Shown: positions 25,701 through 38,110 of the stretch, piece after piece | Numbering within the stretch: position 1 is the first letter of the stretch | How the letters are laid out: every line of letters starts with the position of its first letter | Origin: Lepturacanthus savala | Taxonomy: Eukaryota > Chordata > Actinopteri > Scombriformes > Trichiuridae | Length of the DNA stretch: 64,000 nt | NCBI GenBank assembly: GCA_030544235.1 | Contig: JARUPU010000074.1 | Coordinates: forward strand, 248,001-312,000 | Direction: 5' to 3' | The notes under the pieces: generated by a model | The model's input: only the letters and a program-made list of their open reading frames with translations | What the model was told of the DNA's origin: nothing | Database searches by the model: none | Position numbers and translations under genes: made by a program

Positions 25701-28308
25701 TTGCTCCATATGCATTCTCTCGGTCTGAAGAGCCCAAAAAGACAAAAAGCTATATAGGCCTAAATCAGTACAATATTTTCATAGAAAAACTTATTTACCT
25801 TTTACTTTATGTGAAATGGTATAGTTTTGGATCAGAAATTCACCTGGAAAAGCTATTGTTTTCATGTGGTTTGTGTTTTAAAGTTTTATTGCTCCATATG
25901 CATTCTCTCGGTCGGAAGAGCACAAAAAGACCAAAAGCTATGTAGGCCTAAATCAGTACAATATTTTTACAGAAAATCTTATTTACCTTTTACTATATGT
26001 AAAATGGTATAGTTTTGGATCAGAAATTCACCTGGAAAAGCTATTGTTTTCATGTGGTTTGTGTTTTAAAGTTTTTATTGCTCCATATGCATTCTCTCGG
26101 TCTGAAGAGCCCAAAAAGACAAAAAGCTATATAGGCCTAAATCAGTACAATATTTTTATAGAAAATCTTATTTACCTTTAACTTTATGTGAAATGGTATA
26201 GTTTTGGATCAGAAATTCACCTGGAAAAGCTATTGTTTTCATGTGGTTTGTGTTTTAAAGTTTTTATTGCTCCATATGCATTCTCTCGGTCGGAAGAGCA
26301 CAAAAAGACCAAAAGCTATGTAGGCCTAAATCAGTACAATATTTTTACAGAAAATCTTATTTACCTTTTACTATATGTAAAATGGTATAGTTTTGGATCA
26401 GAAATTCACCTGGAAAAGCTATTATTTTCATGTGGTTTGTGTTTTAAAGTTTTTATTGCTCCATATGCATTCTCTCGGTCTGAAGAGCCCAAAAAGACAA
26501 AAAGCTATATAGGCCTAAATCAGTACAATATTTTTATAGAAAAACTTATTTACCTTTTACTTTATGTGAAATGGTATAGTTTTGGATCAGAAATTCACCT
26601 GGAAAAGCTATTGTTTTCATGTGGTTTGTGTTTTAAAGTTTTTATTGCTCCATATGCATTCTCTCGGTCTGAAGAGCCCAAAAAGACAAAAAGCTATATA
26701 GGCCTAAATCAGTACAATATTTTTACAGAAAAACTTATTTACCTTTTACTTTATGTGAAATGGTATAGTTTTGGATCAGAAATTCACCTGGAAAAGCTAT
26801 TGTTTTCATGTGGTTTTTGTTTTAAAGTTTTTATTGCTCCATATGCATTCTCTCGGTCTGAAGAGCCCAAAAAGACAAAAAGTTATATAGGCCTAAATCA
26901 GTACAATATTTTTATAGAAAAACTTATTTACCTTTTACTTTATGTGAAATGGTATAGTTTTGGATCAGAAATTCACCTGGAAAAGCTATTGTTTTCATGT
27001 GGTTTGTGTTTTAAAGTTTTATTTCTCCATATGCATTCTCTCGGTCGGGAGAGCACAAAAAGACCAAAAGCTATGTAGGCCTAAATCAGTACAATATTTT
27101 TACAGAAAATCTTATTTACCTTTTACTATATGTAAAATGGTATAGTTTTGGATCAGAAATTCACCTGGAAAAGCTATTGTTTTCATGTGGTTTGTGTTTT
27201 AAACTTTTTATTGCTCCATATGCATTCTCTCGGTCTGAAGAGCCCAAAAAGACAAAAAGCTATATAGGCCTAAATCAGTTCAATATTTTTATAGAAAAAC
27301 TTATTTACCTTTTACTTTATGTGAAATGGTATAGTTTTGGATCAGAAATTCACCTGGAAAAGCTATTGTTTTCATGTGGTTTGTGTTTTAAAGTTTTATT
27401 GCTCCATATGCATTCTCTCGGTCGGAAGAGCACAAAAAGACCAAAAGCTATGTAGGCCTAAATCAGTACAATATTTTTACAGAAAATCTTATTTACCTTT
27501 TACTATATGTAAAATGGTATAGTTTTGGATCAGAAATTCACCTGGAAAAGCTATTGTTTTCATGTGGTTTGTGTTTTAAAGTTTTTATTGCTCCATATGC
27601 ATTCTCTCGGTCTGAAGAGCCCAAAAAGACAAAAAGCTATATAGGCCTAAATCAGTACAATATTTTCATAGAAAAACTTATTTACCTTTTACTTTATGTG
27701 AAATGGTATAGTTTTGGATCAGAAATCCACCTGGAAAAGCTATTGTTTTCATGTGGTTTGTGTTTTAAAGTTTTTATTGCTCCATATGCATTCTCTCGGT
27801 CTGAAGAGCCCAAAAAGACAAAAAGCTATATAGGCCTAAATCAGTACAATATTTTTACAGAAAAACTTATTTACCTTTTACTTTATGTGAAATGGTATAG
27901 TTTTGGATCAGAAATTCACCTGGAAAAGCTATTGTTTTCATGTGGTTTTTGTTTTAAAGTTTTTATTGCTCCATATGCATTCTCTCGGTCTGAAGAGCCC
28001 AAAAAGACAAAAAGTTATATAGGCCTAAATCAGTACAATATTTTTATAGAAAAACTTATTTACCTTTTACTTTATGTGAAATGGTATAGTTTTGGATCAG
28101 AAATTCACCTGGAAAAGCTATTGTTTTCATGTGGTTTGTGTTTTAAAGTTTTATTGCTCCATATGCATTCTCTCGGTCGGAAGAGCACAAAAAGACCAAA
28201 AGCTATGTAGGCCTAAATCAGTACAATATTTTTACAGAAAATCTTATTTACCTTTTACTATATGTAAAATGGTATAGTTTTGGATCAGAAATTCACCTGG
28301 AAAAGCTA
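22800..28308. repeat. Satellite domain 2a: transition zone mixing 189-bp and 377-bp periods
   Basis: The 188-bp monomer, with GTTTTATTGC in place of GTTTTTATTGC, first appears near 22,863 and then alternates with 189-bp monomers. Runs of pure 189-bp units interrupt this, at about 24,912-25,440, 26,044-26,950 and 27,554-28,090. A segment of 1,132 bp (six monomers, two of them short) is repeated at about 24,535-25,666 and 25,667-26,798. The five-monomer frame at 22,038-22,928 has a close copy at 26,188-27,078. Confidence 0.85.
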
Positions 28309-31300
28309 TTGTTTTCATGTGGTTTGTGTTTTAAACTTTTTATTGCTCCATATGCATTCTCTCGGTCTGAAGAGCCCAAAAAGACAAAAAGCTATATAGG
28401 CCTAAATCAGTTCAATATTTTTATAGAAAAACTTATTTACCTTTTACTTTATGTGAAATGGTATAGTTTTGGATCAGAAATTCACCTGGAAAAGCTATTG
28501 TTTTCATGTGGTTTGTGTTTTAAAGTTTTATTGCTCCATATGCATTCTCTCGGTCGGAAGAGCACAAAAAGACCAAAAGCTATGTAGGCCTAAATCAGTA
28601 CAATATTTTTACAGAAAATCTTATTTACCTTTTACTATATGTAAAATGGTATAGTTTTGGATCAGAAATTCACCTGGAAAAGCTATTGTTTTCATGTGGT
28701 TTGTGTTTTAAAGTTTTTATTGCTCCATATGCATTCTCTCGGTCTGAAAAGCCCAAAAAGACAAAAAGCTATATAGGCCTAAATCAGTACAATATTTTCA
28801 TAGAAAAACTTATTTACCTTTTACTTTATGTGAAATGGTATAGTTTTGGATCAGAAATTCACCTGGAAAAGCTATTGTTTTCATGTGGTTTGTGTTTTAA
28901 AGTTTTATTTCTCCATATGCATTCTCTCGGTCGGGAGAGCACAAAAAGACCAAAAGCTATGTAGGCCTAAATCAGTACAATATTTTTACAGAAAATCTTA
29001 TTTACCTTTTACTATATGTAAAATGGTATAGTTTTGGATCAGAAATTCACCTGGAAAAGCTATTGTTTTCATGTGGTTTGTGTTTTAAACTTTTTATTGC
29101 TCCATATGCATTCTCTCGGTCTGAAGAGCCCAAAAAGACAAAAAGCTATATAGGCCTAAATCAGTTCAATATTTTTATAGAAAAACTTATTTACCTTTTA
29201 CTTTATGTGAAATGGTATAGTTTTGGATCAGAAATTCACCTGGAAAAGCTATTGTTTTCATGTGGTTTGTGTTTTAAAGTTTTATTGCTCCATATGCATT
29301 CTCTCGGTCGGAAGAGCACAAAAAGACCAAAAGCTATGTAGGCCTAAATCAGTACAATATTTTTACAGAAAATCTTATTTACCTTTTACTATATGTAAAA
29401 TGGTATAGTTTTGGATCAGAAATTCACCTGGAAAAGCTATTGTTTTCATGTGGTTTGTGTTTTAAAGTTTTTATTGCTCCATATGCATTCTCTCAGTCTG
29501 AAGAGCCCAAAAAGACAAAAAGCTATATAGGCCTAAATCAGTACAATATTTTCATAGAAAAACTTATTTACCTTTTACTTTATGTGAAATGGTATAGTTT
29601 TGGATCAGAAATTCACCTGGAAAAGCTATTGTTTTCATGTGGTTTGTGTTTTAAAGTTTTATTGCTCCATATGCATTCTCTCGGTCGGGAGAGCACAAAA
29701 AGACCAAAAGCTATGTAGGCCTAAATCAGTACAATATTTTTACAGAAAATCTTATTTACCTTTTACTATATGTAAAATGGTATAGTTTTGGATCAGAAAT
29801 TCACCTGGAAAAGCTATTGTTTTCATGTGGTTTGTGTTTTAAACTTTTTATTGCTCCATATGCATTCTCTCGGTCTGAAGAGCCCAAAAAGACAAAAAGC
29901 TATATAGGCCTAAATCAGTTCAATATTTTTATAGAAAAACTTATTTACCTTTTACTTTATGTGAAATGGTATAGTTTTGGATCAGAAATTCACCTGGAAA
30001 AGCTATTGTTTTCATGTGGTTTGTGTTTTAAAGTTTTATTGCTCCATATGCATTCTCTCGGTCGGAAGAGCACAAAAAGACCAAAAGCTATGTAGGCCTA
30101 AATCAGTACAATATTTTTACAGAAAATCTTATTTACCTTTTACTATATGTAAAATGGTATAGTTTTGGATCAGAAATTCACCTGGAAAAGCTATTGTTTT
30201 CATGTGGTTTGTGTTTTAAAGTTTTTATTGCTCCATATGCATTCTCTCAGTCTGAAGAGCCCAAAAAGACAAAAAGCTATATAGGCCTAAATCAGTACAA
30301 TATTTTCATAGAAAAACTTATTTACCTTTTACTTTATGTGAAATGGTATAGTTTTGGATCAGAAATTCACCTGGAAAAGCTATTGTTTTCATGTGGTTTG
30401 TGTTTTAAAGTTTTATTGCTCCATATGCATTCTCTCGGTCGGGAGAGCACAAAAAGACCAAAAGCTATGTAGGCCTAAATCAGTACAATATTTTTACAGA
30501 AAATCTTATTTACCTTTTACTATATGTAAAATGGTATAGTTTTGGATCAGAAATTCACCTGGAAAAGCTATTGTTTTCATGTGGTTTGTGTTTTAAACTT
30601 TTTATTGCTCCATATGCATTCTCTCGGTCTGAAGAGCCCAAAAAGACAAAAAGCTATATAGGCCTAAATCAGTTCAATATTTTTATAGAAAAACTTATTT
30701 ACCTTTTACTTTATGTGAAATGGTATAGTTTTGGATCAGAAATTCACCTGGAAAAGCTATTGTTTTCATGTGGTTTGTGTTTTAAAGTTTTATTGCTCCA
30801 TATGCATTCTCTCGGTCGGAAGAGCACAAAAAGACCAAAAGCTATGTAGGCCTAAATCAGTACAATATTTTTACAGAAAATCTTATTTACCTTTTACTAT
30901 ATGTAAAATGGTATAGTTTTGGATCAGAAATTCACCTGGAAAAGCTATTGTTTTCATGTGGTTTGTGTTTTAAAGTTTTTATTGCTCCATATGCATTCTC
31001 TCGGTCTGAAGAGCCCAAAAAGACAAAAAGCTATATAGGCCTAAATCAGTACAATATTTTCATAGAAAAACTTATTTACCTTTTACTTTATGTGAAATGG
31101 TATAGTTTTGGATCAGAAATTCACCTGGAAAAGCTATTGTTTTCATGTGGTTTGTGTTTTAAAGTTTTATTGCTCCATATGCATTCTCTCGGTCGGGAGA
31201 GCACAAAAAGACCAAAAGCTATGTAGGCCTAAATCAGTACAATATTTTTACAGAAAATCTTATTTACCTTTTACTATATGTAAAATGGTATAGTTTTGGA

Positions 31301-31978
31301 TCAGAAATTCACCTGGAAAAGCTATTGTTTTCATGTGGTTTGTGTTTTAAACTTTTTATTGCTCCATATGCATTCTCTCGGTCTGAAGAGCCCAAAAAGA
31401 CAAAAAGCTATATAGGCCTAAATCAGTTCAATATTTTTATAGAAAAACTTATTTACCTTTTACTTTATGTGAAATGGTATAGTTTTGGATCAGAAATTCA
31501 CCTGGAAAAGCTATTGTTTTCATGTGGTTTGTGTTTTAAAGTTTTATTGCTCCATATGCATTCTCTCGGTCGGAAGAGCACAAAAAGACCAAAAGCTATG
31601 TAGGCCTAAATCAGTACAATATTTTTACAGAAAATCTCATTTACCTTTTACTATATGTAAAATGGTATAGTTTTGGATCAGAAATTCACCTGGAAAAGCT
31701 ATTGTTTTCATGTGGTTTGTGTTTTAAAGTTTTTATTGCTCCATATGCATTCTCTCGGTCTGAAGAGCCCAAAAAGACAAAAAGCTATATAGGCCTAAAT
31801 CAGTACAATATTTTCATAGAAAAACTTATTTACCTTTTACTTTATGTGAAATGGTATAGTTTTGGATCAGAAATTCACCTGGAAAAGCTATTGTTTTCAT
31901 GTGGTTTGTGTTTTAAAGTTTTATTGCTCCATATGCATTCTCTCGGTCGGGAGAGCACAAAAAGACCAAAAGCTATGT
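28309..31978. repeat. 754-bp tetramer tier
   Basis: Here A2 plus B(GGAAG) dimers alternate strictly with A1 plus B(GGGAG) dimers at 28,309, 28,686, 29,063 and so on to 31,702. That gives a four-monomer unit of 754 bp repeated five times. The same alternation returns at about 40,373-41,126, 42,258-44,143 and 45,651-46,782. A CTCAGTCTG marker is shared by the A1 units at 29,440 and 30,194, so individual tetramers have themselves been duplicated. Confidence 0.85.
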
Positions 31979-34900
31979 AGGCCTAAATCAGTACAATATT
32001 TTTACAGAAAATCTTATTTACCTTTTACTATATGTAAAATGGTATAGTTTTGGATCAGAAATTCACCTGGAAAAGCTATTGTTTTCATGTGGTTTGTGTT
32101 TTAAAGTTTTTATTGCTCCATATGCATTCTCTCGGTCTGAAGAGCCCAAAAAGACAAAAAGCTATATAGGCCTAAATCAGTACAATATTTTCATAGAAAA
32201 ACTTATTTACCTTTTACTTTATGTGAAATGGTATAGTTTTGGATCAGAAATTCACATGGAAAAGCTATTGTTTTCATGTGGTTTGTGTTTTAAAGTTTTA
32301 TTGCTCCATATGCATTCTCTCGGTCGGAAGAGCACAAAAAGACCAAAAGCTATGTAGGCCTAAATCAGTACAATATTTTTACAGAAAATCTTATTTACCT
32401 TTTACTATATGTAAAATGGTATAGTTTTGGATCAGAAATTCACCTGGAAAAGCTATTGTTTTCATGTGGTTTGTGTTTTAAAGTTTTTATTGCTCCATAT
32501 GCATTCTCTCGGTCTGAAGAGCCCAAAAAGACAAAAAGCTATATAGGCCTAAATCAGTACAATATTTTCATAGAAAAACTTATTTACCTTTTACTTTATG
32601 TGAAATGGTATAGTTTTGGATCAGAAATTCACCTGGAAAAGCTATTGTTTTCATGTGGTTTGTGTTTTAAAGTTTTATTGCTCCATATGCATTCTCTCGG
32701 TCGGAAGAGCACAAAAAGACCAAAAGCTATGTAGGCCTAAATCAGTACAATATTTTTACAGAAAATCTTATTAACCTTTTACTATATGTAAAATGGTATA
32801 GTTTTGGATCAGAAATTCACCTGGAAAAGCTATTGTTTTCATGTGGTTTGTGTTTTAAAGTTTTTATTGCTCCATATGCATTCTCTCGGTCTGAAGAGAA
32901 CAAAAAGACAAAAAGCTATGTAAGCCTAAATCAGAACAATATTTTTATAGAAAATCTCATTTACCTTTTACTTTATGTGAAATGGTATAGTTTTGGATCA
33001 GAAATTCACCTGGAAAAGCTATTGTTTTCATGTGGTTTGTGTTTTAAAGTTTTATTGCTCCATATGCATTCTCTCGGTCGGGAGAGCACAAAAAGACCAA
33101 AAGCTATGTAGGCCTAAATCAGTACAATATTTTTACAGAAAATCTTATTTACCTTTTACTATATGTAAAATGGTATAGTTTTGGATCAGAAATTCACCTG
33201 GAAAAGCTATTGTTTTCATGTGGTTTGTGTTTTAAACTTTTTATTGCTCCATATGCATTCTCTCGGTCTGAAGAGCCCAAAAAGACAAAAAGCTATATAG
33301 GCCTAAATCAGTTCAATATTTTTATAGAAAAACTTATTTACCTTTTACTTTATGTGAAATGGTATAGTTTTGGATCAGAAATTCACCTGGAAAAGCTATT
33401 GTTTTCATGTGGTTTGTGTTTTAAAGTTTTATTGCTCCATATGCATTCTCTCGGTCGGAAGAGCACAAAAAGACCAAAAGCTATGTAGGCCTAAATCAGT
33501 ACAATATTTTTACAGAAAATCTTATTTACCTTTTACTATATGTAAAATGGTATAGTTTTGGATCAGAAATTCACCTGGAAAAGCTATTGTTTTCATGTGG
33601 TTTGTGTTTTAAAGTTTTTATTGCTCCATATGCATTCTCTCGGTCTGAAGAGCCCAAAAAGACAAAAAGCTATATAGGCCTAAATCAGTACAATATTTTC
33701 ATAGAAAAACTTATTTACCTTTTACTTTATGTGAAATGGTATAGTTTTGGATCAGAAATTCACCTGGAAAAGCTATTGTTTTCATGTGGTTTGTGTTTTA
33801 AAGTTTTATTGCTCCATATGCATTCTCTCGGTCGGGAGAGCACAAAAAGACCAAAAGCTATGTAGGCCTAAATCAGTACAATATTTTTACAGAAAATCTT
33901 ATTTACCTTTTACTATATGTAAAATGGTATAGTTTTGGATCAGAAATTCACCTGGAAAAGCTATTGTTTTCATGTGGTTTGTGTTTTAAACTTTTTATTG
34001 CTCCATATGCATTCTCTCGGTCTGAAGAGCCCAAAAAGACAAAAAGCTATATAGGCCTAAATCAGTTCAATATTTTTATAGAAAAACTTATTTACCTTTT
34101 ACTTTATGTGAAATGGTATAGTTTTGGATCAGAAATTCACCTGGAAAAGCTATTGTTTTCATGTGGTTTGTGTTTTAAAGTTTTATTGCTCCATATGCAT
34201 TCTCTCGGTCGGAAGAGCACAAAAAGACCAAAAGCTATGTAGGCCTAAATCAGTACAATATTTTTACAGAAAATCTCATTTACCTTTTACTATATGTAAA
34301 ATGGTATAGTTTTGGATCAGAAATTCACCTGGAAAAGCTATTGTTTTCATGTGGTTTGTGTTTTAAAGTTTTTATTGCTCCATATGCATTCTCTCGGTCT
34401 GAAGAGCCCAAAAAGACAAAAAGCTATATAGGCCTAAATCAGTACAATATTTTCATAGAAAAACTTATTTACCTTTTACTTTATGTGAAATGGTATAGTT
34501 TTGGATCAGAAATTCACCTGGAAAAGCTATTGTTTTCATGTGGTTTGTGTTTTAAAGTTTTATTGCTCCATATGCATTCTCTCGGTCGGGAGAGCACAAA
34601 AAGACCAAAAGCTATGTAGGCCTAAATCAGTACAATATTTTTACAGAAAATCTTATTTACCTTTTACTATATGTAAAATGGTATAGTTTTGGATCAGAAA
34701 TTCACCTGGAAAAGCTATTGTTTTCATGTGGTTTGTGTTTTAAAGTTTTTATTGCTCCATATGCATTCTCTCGGTCTGAAGAGCCCAAAAAGACAAAAAG
34801 CTATATAGGCCTAAATCAGTACAATATTTTCATAGAAAAACTTATTTACCTTTTACTTTATGTGAAATGGTATAGTTTTGGATCAGAAATTCACCTGGAA

Positions 34901-37900
34901 AAGCTATTGTTTTCATGTGGTTTGTGTTTTAAAGTTTTATTGCTCCATATGCATTCTCTCGGTCGGAAGAGCACAAAAAGACCAAAAGCTATGTAGGCCT
35001 AAATCAGTACAATATTTTTACAGAAAATCTTATTTACCTTTTACTATATGTAAAATGGTATAGTTTTGGATCAGAAATTCACCTGGAAAAGCTATTGTTT
35101 TCATGTGGTTTGTGTTTTAAAGTTTTTATTGCTCCATATGCATTCTCTCGGTCTGAAGAGCCCAAAAAGACAAAAAGCTATATAGGCCTAAATCAGTACA
35201 ATATTTTCATAGAAAAACTTATTTACCTTTTACTTTATGTGAAATGGTATAGTTTTGGATCAGAAATTCACCTGGAAAAGCTATTGTTTTCATGTGGTTT
35301 GTGTTTTAAAGTTTTATTGCTCCATATGCATTCTCTCGGTCGGAAGAGCACAAAAAGACCAAAAGCTATGTAGGCCTAAATCAGTACAATATTTTTACAG
35401 AAAATCTTATTAACCTTTTACTATATGTAAAATGGTATAGTTTTGGATCAGAAATTCACCTGGAAAAGCTATTGTTTTCATGTGGTTTGTGTTTTAAAGT
35501 TTTTATTGCTCCATATGCATTCTCTCGGTCTGAAGAGAACAAAAAGACAAAAAGCTATGTAAGCCTAAATCAGAACAATATTTTTATAGAAAATCTCATT
35601 TACCTTTTACTTTATGTGAAATGGTATAGTTTTGGATCAGAAATTCACCTGGAAAAGCTATTGTTTTCATGTGGTTTGTGTTTTAGAGTTTTATTGCTCC
35701 ATATGCATTCTCTCGGTCGGGAGAGCACAAAAAGACCAAAAGCTATGTAGGCCTAAATCAGTACAATATTTTTACAGAAAATCTTATTTACCTTTTACTA
35801 TATGTAAAATGGTATAGTTTTGGATCAGAAATTCACCTGGAAAAGCTATTGTTTTCATGTGGTTTGTGTTTTAAACTTTTTATTGCTCCATATGCATTCT
35901 CTCGGTCTGAAGAGCCCAAAAAGACAAAAAGCTATATAGGCCTAAATCAGTTCAATATTTTTATAGAAAAACTTATTTACCTTTTACTTTATGTGAAATG
36001 GTATAGTTTTGGATCAGAAATTCACCTGGAAAAGCTATTGTTTTCATGTGGTTTGTGTTTTAAAGTTTTATTGCTCCATATGCATTCTCTCGGTCGGAAG
36101 AGCACAAAAAGACCAAAAGCTATGTAGGCCTAAATCAGTACAATATTTTTACAGAAAATCTCATTTACCTTTTACTATATGTAAAATGGTATAGTTTTGG
36201 ATCAGAAATTCACCTGGAAAAGCTATTGTTTTCATGTGGTTTGTGTTTTAAAGTTTTTATTGCTCCATATGCATTCTCTCGGTCTGAAGAGCCCAAAAAG
36301 ACAAAAAGCTATATAGGCCTAAATCAGTACAATATTTTCATAGAAAAACTTATTTACCTTTTACTTTATGTGAAATGGTATAGTTTTGGATCAGAAATTC
36401 ACCTGGAAAAGCTATTGTTTTCATGTGGTTTGTGTTTTAAAGTTTTATTGCTCCATATGCATTCTCTCGGTCGGGAGAGCACAAAAAGACCAAAAGCTAT
36501 GTAGGCCTAAATCAGTACAATATTTTTACAGAAAATCTTATTTACCTTTTACTATATGTAAAATGGTATAGTTTTGGATCAGAAATTCACCTGGAAAAGC
36601 TATTGTTTTCATGTGGTTTGTGTTTTAAAGTTTTTATTGCTCCATATGCATTCTCTCGGTCTGAAGAGCCCAAAAAGACAAAAAGCTATATAGGCCTAAA
36701 TCAGTACAATATTTTCATAGAAAAACTTATTTACCTTTTACTTTATGTGAAATGGTATAGTTTTGGATCAGAAATTCACCTGGAAAAGCTATTGTTTTCA
36801 TGTGGTTTGTGTTTTAAAGTTTTATTGCTCCATATGCATTCTCTCGGTCGGAAGAGCACAAAAAGACCAAAAGCTATGTAGGCCTAAATCAGTACAATAT
36901 TTTTACAGAAAATCTCATTTACCTTTTACTATATGTAAAATGGTATAGTTTTGGATCAGAAATTCACCTGGAAAAGCTATTGTTTTCATGTGGTTTGTGT
37001 TTTAAAGTTTTTATTGCTCCATATGCATTCTCTCGGTCTGAAGAGCCCAAAAAGACAAAAAGCTATATAGGCCTAAATCAGTACAATATTTTCATAGAAA
37101 AACTTATTTACCTTTTACTTTATGTGAAATGGTATAGTTTTGGATCAGAAATTCACCTGGAAAAGCTATTGTTTTCCTGTGGTTTGTGTTTTAAAGTTTT
37201 ATTGCTCCATATGCATTCTCTCGGTCGGGAGAGCACAAAAAGACCAAAAGCTATGTAGGCCTAAATCAGTACAATATTTTTACAGAAAATCTTATTTACC
37301 TTTTACTATATGTAAAATGGTATAGTTTTGGATCAGAAATTCACCTGGAAAAGCTATTGTTTTCATGTGGTTTGTGTTTTAAAGTTTTTATTGCTCCATA
37401 TGCATTCTCTCGGTCTGAAGAGCCCAAAAAGACAAAAAGCTATATAGGCCTAAATCAGTACAATATTTTCATAGAAAAACTTATTTACCTTTTACTTTAT
37501 GTGAAATGGTATAGTTTTGGATCAGAAATTCACATGGAAAAGCTATTGTTTTCATGTGGTTTGTGTTTTAAAGTTTTATTGCTCCATATGCATTCTCTCG
37601 GTCGGAAGAGCACAAAAAGACCAAAAGCTATGTAGGCCTAAATCAGTACAATATTTTTACAGAAAATCTTATTTACCTTTTACTATATGTAAAATGGTAT
37701 AGTTTTGGATCAGAAATTCACCTGGAAAAGCTATTGTTTTCATGTGGTTTGTGTTTTAAAGTTTTTATTGCTCCATATGCATTCTCTCGGTCTGAAGAGC
37801 CCAAAAAGACAAAAAGCTATATAGGCCTAAATCAGTACAATATTTTCATAGAAAAACTTATTTACCTTTTACTTTATGTGAAATGGTATAGTTTTGGATC

Positions 37901-38110
37901 AGAAATTCACCTGGAAAAGCTATTGTTTTCATGTGGTTTGTGTTTTAAAGTTTTATTGCTCCATATGCATTCTCTCGGTCGGAAGAGCACAAAAAGACCA
38001 AAAGCTATGTAGGCCTAAATCAGTACAATATTTTTACAGAAAATCTTATTAACCTTTTACTATATGTAAAATGGTATAGTTTTGGATCAGAAATTCACCT
38101 GGAAAAGCTA
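28309..38110. repeat. Large duplication, copy 1 (about 9.8 kb)
   Basis: The order of dimer variants here recurs at 41,504-50,551. Matching rare markers: GAAAAGCCC at 28,746 and 41,941; ATTTCTCC near 28,908 and 42,103; CACATGGAAAAG at 32,252 and 44,693; TTATTAACC near 32,768 and 45,209; TTTTAGAG near 35,683 and 48,124; TTTTCCTGTGG near 37,173 and 49,614. The offset is 13,195 bp (35 dimers) on the left and 12,441 bp (33 dimers) on the right. Copy 1 therefore has one extra 754-bp tetramer. Confidence 0.9.
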
